Assembly (NCBI GenBank): GCA_002118135.1
Contig: BDIU01000068.1
Span: forward strand, 1-64,000
Reading direction: 5' to 3'
DNA length: 64,000 nucleotides
Origin: Trebouxia sp. TZW2008
Taxonomy: Eukaryota; Chlorophyta; Trebouxiophyceae; Trebouxiales; Trebouxiaceae
Position numbers and translations under genes: made by a program. Within the stretch, counting starts at the first letter, position 1, and each line of letters begins with the position of its first letter. This document shows positions 56,231 to 64,000 of the stretch, piece by piece. The notes under the pieces were generated by a model. That model worked only from the letters and a program-made list of their open reading frames with translations, ran no database searches and was not told the DNA's origin.

Positions 56231-57568
56231 TCAGAGAGAGCCTGCACAGAATACCAGGACAAAAAAGATGCCAATGCTTGACCAAGTCATTAGATTCAGT
56301 TTTCGCTTGGCTTCACCAAAGGTCGCAAACACATTGTTCTGATCTAGCATCCTCAGCAACTCATTGGCTTTGACAGTCTGTGGAGTAATCAATGTAATCA
56401 CTGCAAGTCCTGCAAATATGACCCATGTATGCGTCTGATTGGCGGTCTTCACAAAACTCACACAAGTGTTGAGTGCCACCCAAAGTACATAGAGACAAAT
56501 TGGAGGCACAACCAGGACCACCAACCATTGCCATGACCCAATGAAACCACTTTTGAGCCAGCCAAATACTTTCGTCCACACTACAGCTAGCTTTTGCTTG
56601 AGTGACAGCTGTGCTGAATTAGCTTGTGATGCAGGCGACTGGGCTGAACTTTTGCAACGCTGCTGTTGGCTTTGCTGATTGGCTTGTGAGCCTGCATGCA
56701 CTGCATGCTCAGGGCCTTCAAAGTAATCATCGTCGTCATCATCTTGCATGCGGTCTCGAGCCAGCATGTCATCAACACCTAGGCTTCTGCGGATTTCTGG
56801 CTTAGCCATTTCGCTGTCCAAGATTTCTTGCGTGTGTCTTGCACGCTTGAGAGCTTCAGCTGCAGCCTGTGATGCACTAATTGGACTAGATCTGCCTGCT
56901 AAGAAGTTGTCCGCCAGTGATGCAGCAACCCCATTGTAGCCTTGATTATGAGACGGATCTTGCTGTACAGCGCTGGCTGTCGGCTGTCCAGGCAGCGCTT
57001 GACCTGAGCTTTGAGGAGGAGCAGGTGTTGATAGGAAGGAATGTCCAGGGTCTTGCTGCGCTTCTGAATCAGGTCTTGAGTTGCTGAACTCGGCCTGAAG
57101 CATGTTGTTTGAGCTTGAGTGGCCAGGTGGACCTCCTCCTATCGATGTTGAAGATGTCCAACCATTCGAGTATGCAGCTTGTCCGTCTTCTGGTCCAGAT
57201 TGGCTGCTTCTGTACGCATGGTCAGCCGAGTCAGTCTTGTCTCTATGATGCTGAGATTGGCTGGCTCCTCCATGACCGTCACGGCTGCATTGCATCGGCG
57301 CGCAAATTGACAACGAGCGCTGATGCTGTGAGCTTAGCTGCAGCCTTGCGGTTGCTGCCGAGTCACGATGCGGTTGTGGCGTCCGTCTGACTTGTCCAAG
57401 CTGATCTGAGTGAAAACGAGCTCTACAGTGTCTGCTGTGTTTGGCATGCTTGGCGCGACCTGTTGTCAGCGCTTGCAGACGTGATGGCTGCTGAGCAGCC
57501 GCTATTTGAGCGCCACCTGCGACGACGCCACCTGCGCAGGCGTACTGAACATGTTTGACCAGAAACAA
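56231..57568 (-). CDS. Membrane protein of unknown function with three C-terminal TM segments
   Basis: One long open frame, 445 codons, stop TGA at 56231. No ATG lies near the left end of the frame; the first internal ATG is about codon 92. An upstream exon (perhaps from ATG 57713 or 57551) is therefore likely, and the start is uncertain. The N-terminal 100 residues are Ala/Arg/Ser/Gln-rich and could be an organelle transit peptide. A long Ser/Gln/Gly-rich linker follows, then a helix (EALKRARHTQEILDSEMAKP), an acidic run of six Asp, and three hydrophobic segments (WLVVLVVPPICLYVLWVAL, THTWVIFAGLAVITLIT, SSIGIFFVLVFCAGSL). The protein would sit in a membrane with a large N-terminal domain. 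I recognise no family. The coding part has no exon echoes. Confidence 0.65.
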   Translation of the reverse strand: MFLVKHVQYACAGGVVAGGAQIAAAQQPSRLQALTTGRAKHAKHSRHCRARFHSDQLGQVRRTPQPHRDSAATARLQLSSQHQRSLSICAPMQCSRDGHGGASQSQHHRDKTDSADHAYRSSQSGPEDGQAAYSNGWTSSTSIGGGPPGHSSSNNMLQAEFSNSRPDSEAQQDPGHSFLSTPAPPQSSGQALPGQPTASAVQQDPSHNQGYNGVAASLADNFLAGRSSPISASQAAAEALKRARHTQEILDSEMAKPEIRRSLGVDDMLARDRMQDDDDDDYFEGPEHAVHAGSQANQQSQQQRCKSSAQSPASQANSAQLSLKQKLAVVWTKVFGWLKSGFIGSWQWLVVLVVPPICLYVLWVALNTCVSFVKTANQTHTWVIFAGLAVITLITPQTVKANELLRMLDQNNVFATFGEAKRKLNLMTWSSIGIFFVLVFCAGSL

Positions 57569-58084
57569 CTACCATGTAGCTTTCGAGACCATACGGTGCA
57601 AGCGACAATGTTCTGTCGTACCTGTGCCGAGCATTGCTGCTGCCGCCATTTTCAGACCCGACTCTATCTGCAAGCGCAGTTCCTGCGCACGCTGTTGCCT
57701 GCACTGCATGCATGTGAAGCTGAAGAAGGTTTACACTGACTGCTGCATAGAATGCATATCATGACTGCAAGGTGAGCTTGAATTGCAGGTCACAAACAAG
57801 TCCCAGGACGCAGCTTTCCAGGAAAAGCAGGGATTGCAAAATGCAATAAAGAGGCTGCAGTGTCGTGCTGCATTGCTGCTCAAGCCCCAATCAAACAGAG
57901 TGCATTCATGAAAGCAATATTGCATCTGGCATTCAATGACATTTGGCATGTTTCACTTGTCGAAAACGCTTTTCCTGAAGACTGACATGTCACTAAAGCC
58001 TACAAAAGCTAGTTAGTAACTGTAGCGTTGAACTTTGTACATTTGTCTGCCTATGTTGGCTAAAGGCAGACAATTCTTGACCAG
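57569..58084. other. Upstream region of the membrane-protein gene / 3' flank of GT32
   Basis: A possible first exon of the membrane-protein gene lies here (ATG 57713 on minus, open to about 57620 and a gtacga donor) but does not join cleanly. No other gene seen. Confidence 0.3.
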
Positions 58085-59507
58085 TCACGGACAGCATCGT
58101 TGACATTGTAGGTTCATTTTTGATCTTGCTGATTGTATTTTTGATCTGCAGCAAATGCATGCTGCTACGCACATTACAGTAGCTGCTAAAAGCCAAGCCT
58201 CCACCAACTTTCTGTTGTGTTTTCTGAGGTCTTTCAGCCAGGCTCCTGCATTGACGTGGTGTCCAACAAGGTTGACTGGCAAGTCTTCTGCATCTTGAAT
58301 TTGTGTGTGGCATTTGTAGTCATCCCATTTGCAAGGCTCAAACCATTGGCCCATGGGGTATATTTGGAAACTGCTGTTTTGGATAGTCCATTGGCCAGCA
58401 TACCCTTGTTGCAATTCACCAGTCTCTTGTGAAAAGTCCTTGAAGGCATCTCGGATTGCATAGGGGCCTGTATACACAGGCTTGTGGTGTAGGCACTGTT
58501 CAAGGTGCACAATTGTGCATGACTACCACAACTGGCGATTGCTGATAAGCCGAGCATCCGCTTGCTGTCTGCATCCACTTGCTGAGCAGCTGGAAGCACG
58601 ATTTTCCAACCATGGTAAAAGGTTTACTTACCGGTAGTTTTGAGGATGGTTCCCAGACTTTTCAAGCCAAAAATATTGCGTGAGTTTGCAGTATTGCTGC
58701 GGTCAAGCATCAAATTGATGACTCTGACCCAAAAGGGGTGACCTGGTACACTGGCCATAACAGCATTGTTGAGAGATTTGGGGTTTGAGTCTTCTAGTTG
58801 CAGAACGACGTCATGCCCATTTAGAAGGTGATCAGTAGGGGAGAAGCATTCTATGTCTATGTCAAGGTACATGCCACCGATTGCATGCATGAGAATCGGT
58901 CGAAGAGCGTCGCCTGCAATGCAATCAGTTTGAGATATTAAGCGATGAGGAGACTAAGGCTTGTTGCAGCTTTGCTGTTATGCTGGCACATCAATGCTGT
59001 AAGGCAGTATATGTTATTTGTAGCAACAGGTGAGATCATGAGCAGATGCAAATCTTCTTGCATTCACCCTTCTGCACGTTGTGACTGAAACGTAGCAAGA
59101 AACTGGGGATACTTGGTTCTGATCAGGCTTTCTGCTTGACTGTTGTTCCAAAACATGTATTGCCAGCCAGGGTGGACAATGGTACATGACTGCCGCCATG
59201 TGCTGTTATACCCAGGAAACTTTTCCCCAGGCCTGGCGCTCTGAAGACTTTCTGCTTGCTGTAAGTTCTTCAGGCCATCCAGGTACACGTGATGCAACAC
59301 TTTCGGAATCCCCCCGATAGGCAACTTTGTCGCAGTAAATTCTGCTTTTGATGAGATCATGCTAAGCTGTGTGCCAGCGGCCATTGCTCGAAAGGTCACA
59401 CGCACGACCTTCCCAGACTTCGGAAAAGCGTTCGTGCTGAGCAGCAGGAGCCCGAGGATGCAGCTAGTCGCAACGCACAGCACCACACGCGTACAGATGT
59501 CAGCCAT
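58085..59507 (-). CDS. GT32 glycosyltransferase, OCH1-like (type II membrane protein)
   Basis: Predicted to transfer a sugar (mannose or related) from a nucleotide sugar in the Golgi lumen, as in the OCH1/MIPC-synthase group. Three exons join in phase: 59507..59078, 58913..58632 and 58467..58085, 364 residues, stop TGA. After a short cytosolic end there is a signal anchor (VVLCVATSCILGLLLLS). Domain motifs in order: IPKVLHHVYLDG, HPGWQYMFWNN, RDALRPILMHAIGGMYLDID with the DxD metal-binding motif, ECFSPTDHLL, VMASVPGHPFW, and TTGPYAIRDAF spanning the last junction (the TGP motif). A second hydrophobic segment (LVEAWLLAATVMCVAACICC) lies near the C terminus. The donor of exon 1 (c/gtgcag) is weak but is the only one that keeps phase. 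Both introns come out at 164 bases. Confidence 0.85.
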
Positions 59508-59727
59508 GGTTGGCTTGTCCCGCTCCACCAGCGCCGCATCATCAACGAGCTTGTTATCTGTTGCCTGCTGCGCCCTTCAAAAATCGCATGCGCAACTTCA
59601 GTTTGTGTCGGAAGTTCTATTCTTCTTCTGCCATTGTCTTTGCGCCGGTTGCTCTCCTGTGAACACTTTTCGGTTGCAGCCGTGCTCCTGTGTGCAAGGC
59701 CGTGCGCAAGACCTACAGGCAGCAAGC
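59508..59727. promoter_or_regulatory. Compact bidirectional promoter region
   Basis: Only about 220 bases separate the GT32 start codon (minus) from the ATG of the next gene (plus, 59728), so both promoters and 5' UTRs must share it. No TATA box was recognised. The GT32-proximal half is GC-richer. Confidence 0.5.
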
Positions 59728-62700
59728 ATGTCAAAGCAGTTGCAAGCTCGTTTTGCAGATGGCATGTCGCAACCCTTAGGAAAGCCCAGTTGCTCGTTTT
59801 TCACAAGACCTGACATTTGCCTCCCAGCTGAGGCTTGCTCTCGGCCTACATCAACGCCTGAAGGCCCAACTTTGCTGAGGTCGACTGTTTCACATGATGC
59901 AAATTCAAGGCACAAGCAGTTTTGGCAGTTGCAGAGCCGTAGCGTTTCCAGCCGGTAAGCAACTCAGGAATTGACGCTGCGGTCAGACACAGTATCAGAC
60001 CTGAAGGCACGTATGCCCGACGTGTTGATTTGCAGAAGCCTGAGCATCAGTTCAGTATCCCTGCCGCAAGCCTTTCTTGTCACATCAGCACAGCAGCTGC
60101 ACTCAGACACAGACACTGGCTCATCAACTGACAGCGGAGGTCCCTTGAAATTTCCAGCCTTGGACCCGCTCGTAGTGAAGGACCTACTGCTACATGAGTT
60201 CTCAATGCCACCCGATGATGACAGTGTCTCACATGATCCTAATGTGGTGGGCTTTGTCCCAGCCTTCCTTTTCGGCAGCGTCCACTTGTGTAAACTGCCA
60301 CGCAGGTATGTTGCCTAATCACACCACCACTGTTACACTCTGTGCAGCAATCCGTGCCCATTGTTCAACCCTGAGATGCATGCTGCAAACTCTCAGCATT
60401 TGCCCAGTCACTTGACAGCCTACACGCACACGCCATTGCAGAGCAGATGCACTCTCAGTCCGTCAGTGAGTCTCACATGGTGCGCTTTGTGCCTGATGTA
60501 CCTTTTGGGCAACACTCATTTGTATCAGTTGCCGTTCAGTCATATAGTCAGATGACACTGTGAGTGCTGCGTTCTGTCTCCATGCACCACATGCAAGGCG
60601 CATGTTACATGCTTTGTCACCGCTGCACTCTGCTCCCATCACCAGCCACTGAGCATATGCTACATGTTCCATAACTGCTGCATCTATCCTTGATCATCTA
60701 CTATCAAGCGCATGCTGCATGCTCCTTGACATCTCTCCTTGTCCTAAATGGCTCTCAATTCTGTGGAACGTGTTGCAATCATGCATTGCTGTTTGTGCCT
60801 GCAGCTACAATGGCAGTCAAGGAGAAGCTAAAGGAGGGCCAAATGCACATGCAAGAGGCATTTCTTATGTTACCAATGGCTCAAGGCAATTTCACATTGC
60901 TTTTTGTGCCTGCAGCTACAACGCTAATCAGCCTGAGGGATTGCAGAAAGACCAAGCAAGACGCCTGCTCCAACCCAGGGCATTCACCTCATGGTCAAGA
61001 ATGCTCACAGTGGCCCTGGGTGATGCAGCAAACGGTACGAATGCCATTCAGTCGCCTCTATCACCTTTGTCTGCATTGTTATGTTCCCCCTTCGCCTTCA
61101 TCTTCACCTTCAGTAATGCAGCAAATAGTATGCATGCCATTCAGTCTTCTCTGTCACCTTTGACTGCATTGTCATGTTTGCCTTCGCTTTCGCCTTCGCC
61201 TTCGCCTTCATCTTCATCTTCACCTTGAGTATTGCAGCAAGTGGTATGTGTGCCATGCAGTCTTCGCTATCACTTTCATCTGCATTGTCATGTTTGCCAT
61301 CGCCTTGTCCTTTGCCTCGGCCTTCGGCCTTGGCCTTGGCCTTGGCCTTCATCTTCACCCTCACCTTCAGTAATGCGGGGAGCAGTGGGCATGCCATTTA
61401 GTCTTCTCTATCACCTTCATCTGCATTGTCATGTTTGCTTTCGCCTTTGCATGGCCTTGGTCTTCATTGTCATCTTGATCTTTCAGGGATGCAGTGAGCA
61501 GTATGCATGCCATTCAGTTGCCTCTACGACCTTTGTCTGCATTGTCATGTTTGCCTTCGCCTTCGTCTTCAGGGATGCAGTGAGCGGTATGCGTGCCATT
61601 TAGTCTTCTCCATCACCTTCATCTGCATTGTCATCGTCATCTTTGTCTTCCTCTTGCTCTTCTCTCTTTTTGTCTACTTCTACTTCTTCATCTTCAACTT
61701 CAACGCCATCTTGCTCTGCCTCTTCATCTTCAACTTTGTCTGAATCTGAGTTTCTGTGTTCATTGTCACCCTCATCTTCTTCTGCATCTTGATCTATATC
61801 GTTCACCTTCACCTTCACCTTCTCCTTTTCCTTTTGTTTGTCGCTGGCCTTGTCTTCATTCGTTTTCAAGCAAAAGAAGGATCACATGTACCTTCACCTT
61901 CACCTTCACCTTTTGTTTGTCTTTGGCATTGTCTTCATTTGTATCTCAGGCAAGACAATGAGCACATGTACACAAACAGCAGGAGCTTCATGTGTCAGCA
62001 CATGCGAATCGTGCGTTCCCCTTGTACAAACTATGTGCACAGGTTGATAGGTTGTATCCAGAAGTAAGCACTCTTCACATGTTGTGTTTTGCTGATGTAG
62101 GTCTTGTGTGCATTATATACTTGTCCTGCATGCCAATTGATCCTACTTGTGATGACAGATCTCACAGCTGATCATGACACAATGCAGATGACTTAGTCAT
62201 GCTGCCTTAATCTCAGGCCATCATATTGTCTTCATCCATTCCAACTTTTGCACCAAACAGTGTGCAGGTACCTTGGTTGCTTTCCTTTTATGTCACTTCA
62301 GGCGCCCTTAGGTTGTCTTCTGTTTCTTTCCACTGCTGCATCTCACAATGTGCAGATGCCCTTGGTATTTTACTAGCAAATCAGCAGCTCAAGAAGTGGC
62401 AAGATGAAAGCAGGAGTCAACCCTTCTAACATTTGCAGCTGACAGTGCGCAGGTACCTTTGGGTCGTCTACCAGGACATCAGCAGCTGAAGGGGTTGCAC
62501 AAAAAGAATTTGAGGAATCCACAACACTGCACTTGTGCAGATGACAATGTCTTGCTCTGTGTGCTTTTCGTTTGTGTCCCTTCACATGCCATTACATTGT
62601 CTTCTCTTCTCTGTTCTTTAAACAGCTTTACGTTATATTCTGTTAGTTTCCACTTTTGCGGCTGTCAATGTGCAGGGACGATTGGTTTGTTTGCCAACCA

Positions 62701-62918
62701 TAAAGAAGCTGAAAAGGCAAAAAGAAAGGGGATGAAGGAAATCAAGAAAGCAAGACTTGCTAGGATCGCAGGTATCTGAACCTTCTACACTTGCTCACAT
62801 TGTCAAGCAGTCCCTTGGTGTGTTTACTGATGGCACCACTAGCAGCAGTGTTAGGTGCGTGTGGCCCAAGTCCTGCCTTAATGTGATATTCAATCATCAT
62901 AATAATAATAATAATAAC

Positions 62919-62988
<70 letters not shown>

Positions 62989-63684
62989 GTTACATGTTCC
63001 AGCATATACTGCTAGGTATGTGTGGCACAAGTCCTAAACTCGCCAGGCAGGCTTGTCTTGAGCGTCGTGATATGGACGCCTGATGTTCAACTACTGAAAG
63101 TCAGACAAAACAATGTCATTCCAGATCTTCCTTGGGCGACCTGGAGGATTTGATCCCATGACTTGACCAAACAACATGATCTTAGGCAACCTAGAGTCTA
63201 GCAACCTGCAGACATGTCCATACCACCTATATGATATTTGATGACACTTTGCAAAGGTGCTAGGTGGTTTGGCACAAGTCATGTCTTGCCAGGCTTCTTG
63301 TTGACTTGCAGGCAACAAACGCCAGAGGGGGGACCCTAACATCATCCAACAAATGGGCATGACCATGGCCAGGGCCATTGCTGGCACTGCACATCGTCTC
63401 ATACAGACGCTTTGTCAGACAGGTAACCAGAACATCATCATGCTATCATTGTCACAGGTTGACACTGCAATAGACTTGTGTGTGTGTGTGACATGTGGAC
63501 GCCGATGTCTTGCTCGCTTCATAATTTGCACTGTATCTCTGTGATATCTACTCTGAAATCCTGTGTATTGCATGCTACGTGTTGCATATTGAGTATTGCA
63601 TATGGTGCAGATAGTGATGATGATTGGGAGGAGAGCAACACGATGGGGAAGTTAAATCTGGCCAGCGAAGAGCTGATGCTAAAG
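59728..63684 (+). CDS. Unrecognised multi-exon gene, cut by the right edge
   Basis: Six exons join in phase: 59728..59954, 60036..60305, 60916..61034, 62676..62771, 63312..63422 and 63611..63684; the gene continues past the window. It encodes at least 299 residues. The start is Ser/Thr-rich (MSKQLQARFADGMSQPLGK). Exon 2 ends with a folded-looking, hydrophobic part (LKFPALDPLVVKDLLLHEFS, VVGFVPAFLFGSVHLCKLP). Exon 4 is very basic (EAEKAKRKGMKEIKKARLAR), possibly a nuclear or nucleic-acid-binding helix. Exon 5 is amphipathic (IIQQMGMTMARAIAGTAHRL) and exon 6 acidic (DSDDDWEE). I recognise no family. Introns carry echoes of exons 2, 3, 4 and 6, and an antisense LINE fragment lies in the intron before exon 5. 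Confidence 0.6.
60430..60550 (+). repeat. Relic of exon 2 end of the right-edge gene
   Basis: SVSESHMVRFVPDVPFGQHS against the real SVSHDPNVVGFVPAFLFGSV (exon 60036..60305). It lies downstream of the real exon, as donor-side echoes do. Confidence 0.7.
60800..60900 (+). repeat. Relic of exon 3 start of the right-edge gene
   Basis: tgtgcctgcagctacaatgg at 60794 and tgtgcctgcagctacaacgc at 60905 share acceptor and first codons; both are preceded by cattgctgttt or cattgctttt blocks. The first is a relic, the second leads the real exon at 60916. Confidence 0.8.
61010..61640 (+). repeat. Array of six units echoing exon 3 end and donor
   Basis: The exon 3 end gatgcagcaaacg with its gtacgaatgccattcagtcg intron start is repeated in varied form near 61021, 61114, 61227, 61368, 61489 and 61573. 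Each unit has a cttcatctgcattgtcatgt block and most then a cttcgc-rich stretch. Steps are about 85-140 bases. Only the first has coding continuity. Confidence 0.88.
61640..61960. repeat. Pyrimidine (ctt/cttcac) low-complexity tract
   Basis: Long run of cttc, cttcac and cttcatc words, on the same strand as the array before it. The opposite strand is open as a Glu/Asp/Lys-rich frame purely because of composition. Probably intronic simple repeat. Confidence 0.8.
62260..62675 (+). repeat. Three relics of exon 4 start of the right-edge gene
   Basis: gtgcag acceptors followed by exon-like text near 62264, 62352 (DALGILLANQQLKKWQDES) and 62455 precede the real exon at 62676 (GTIGLFANHKEAEKAKRKG). 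Each is also preceded by a tttc..ttt block as in the real intron end. Confidence 0.75.
62890..63300 (-). mobile_element. LINE 3'-end fragment with (att)n tail
   Basis: On minus, the frame ending at 63091 contains RWYGHVCRLLDSRLPKIMLF and GSNPPGRPRKIWND. This is the well-known C-terminal block of many LINE ORF2 proteins (W-x-GH-V-x-R...LPK...GRP-x-K-x-W). It is followed by about 100 bases and then a long (att)n run (62902..62988 on plus reads aat), the 3' tail. Inserted antisense into an intron of the right-edge gene and 5'-truncated. Confidence 0.75.
62896..62990. repeat. (AAT)n microsatellite
   Basis: About 30 aat triplets with a single interruption (aataacaat). Best explained as the tail of the antisense LINE fragment next to it. 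Confidence 0.95.
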
Positions 63685-63744
63685 GTGTGCTTCTCTGAGT
63701 GCTCTCGTTCAAGCATCACTGCGATTCTTCATGCGCAATGCAAA

Positions 63745-63820
63745 AGAGGCAATGTGTGAGACTGCAAGGGTCTTGCAGCAATTAGATCTTGCCAGTGAAG
63801 AGCTGATGATAAAGGTACAT
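63745..63820 (+). repeat. Relic of exon 6 end of the right-edge gene
   Basis: LDLASEELMIK followed by gtacat mirrors LNLASEELMLK followed by gtgtgc at 63684. It lies downstream of the real exon. Confidence 0.8.
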
Positions 63821-64000
63821 TGCAAAAGCTACTTTTTTACAAGTCTCTTTACAACAGCATCCAGTCAAGCCAGGGCTGCCTCTTTAGACACAGGCTCCCG
63901 TTATACTGCCTAACGGCGTATGTTTCTCTTTTTCTCTTGTCGCCCTGTCAACAAAAGAAATCCTGTTCAAGCTAAACAATCTTGAGCAAACCGCAAATCA

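Noticed and set aside
61600..61869. Minus-strand acidic protein of 89 residues
   Set aside because: It is the complement of a ctt-type simple repeat, with no splice or promoter support.
62760..63005. Minus-strand frame with about 30 Ile/Val residues
   Set aside because: It is the translated (att)n tail of the LINE fragment, not a membrane protein.

Overview
This is nuclear DNA from an intron-rich eukaryote, most likely a green alga (Viridiplantae). Genes are split by many GT..AG introns, and acceptors are very often written gcag. The coatomer beta-prime protein reads plant-like along its whole length, and there is an S40/DUF584-like protein otherwise known mainly from plants. Low-complexity Gln/Ser-rich proteins, long introns and retroelement debris are common. 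No tRNA, rRNA, CRISPR array or prokaryote-style operon was seen. Most complete genes end in TGA. All exon joins were worked out by hand from splice signals and phase; where every join keeps phase the model is fairly secure.

Layout: 0.5-1.1 kb, fragment of a minus-strand gene with a SAM-like exon. 1.4-1.9 kb, a solo LTR. 3.0-9.05 kb (+), a Gln-rich, RS-rich protein ending in a CCCH zinc finger. 10.3-19.3 kb (+), a HARE-HTH (HB1/ASXL-type) nuclear protein with a Gln-rich C terminus. 20.3-24.3 kb (+), a 466-residue orphan. 25.0-25.8 kb (+), translation initiation factor eIF1. 27.4-29.9 kb (-), an S40/DUF584-like protein. 31.1-37.0 kb (-), a Ty3-type LTR retroelement that kept gag, protease and the pol tail but lost reverse transcriptase and integrase, and carries a large inverted duplication. 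37.1-39.3 kb (-), two intronless genes (DUF427 and a TetX-like FAD monooxygenase). 41.3-55.6 kb (+), a complete 21-exon coatomer beta-prime gene. 56.2-57.6 kb (-), a membrane protein of unknown function. 58.1-59.5 kb (-), a GT32 (OCH1-like) glycosyltransferase. 59.7 kb to the right edge (+), an unrecognised gene cut by the window end.

The genes do not form one pathway. They are ordinary housekeeping functions (secretory-pathway coat, glycosylation, translation initiation) mixed with regulators and orphans.

The most striking feature is structural. Almost every multi-exon gene carries decayed tandem copies of its own intron-exon junctions inside its introns. Copies of exon starts lie upstream of the real exon and copies of exon ends lie downstream, as expected if introns grow by local tandem duplication across splice sites. 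The extreme case is the coatomer exon at 53405, preceded by about eight relics. Other points of interest are a TAG codon that cuts a Gln-rich reading frame exactly at the start of a CAG tract, and a family of LINE 3' ends with variable simple-repeat tails.
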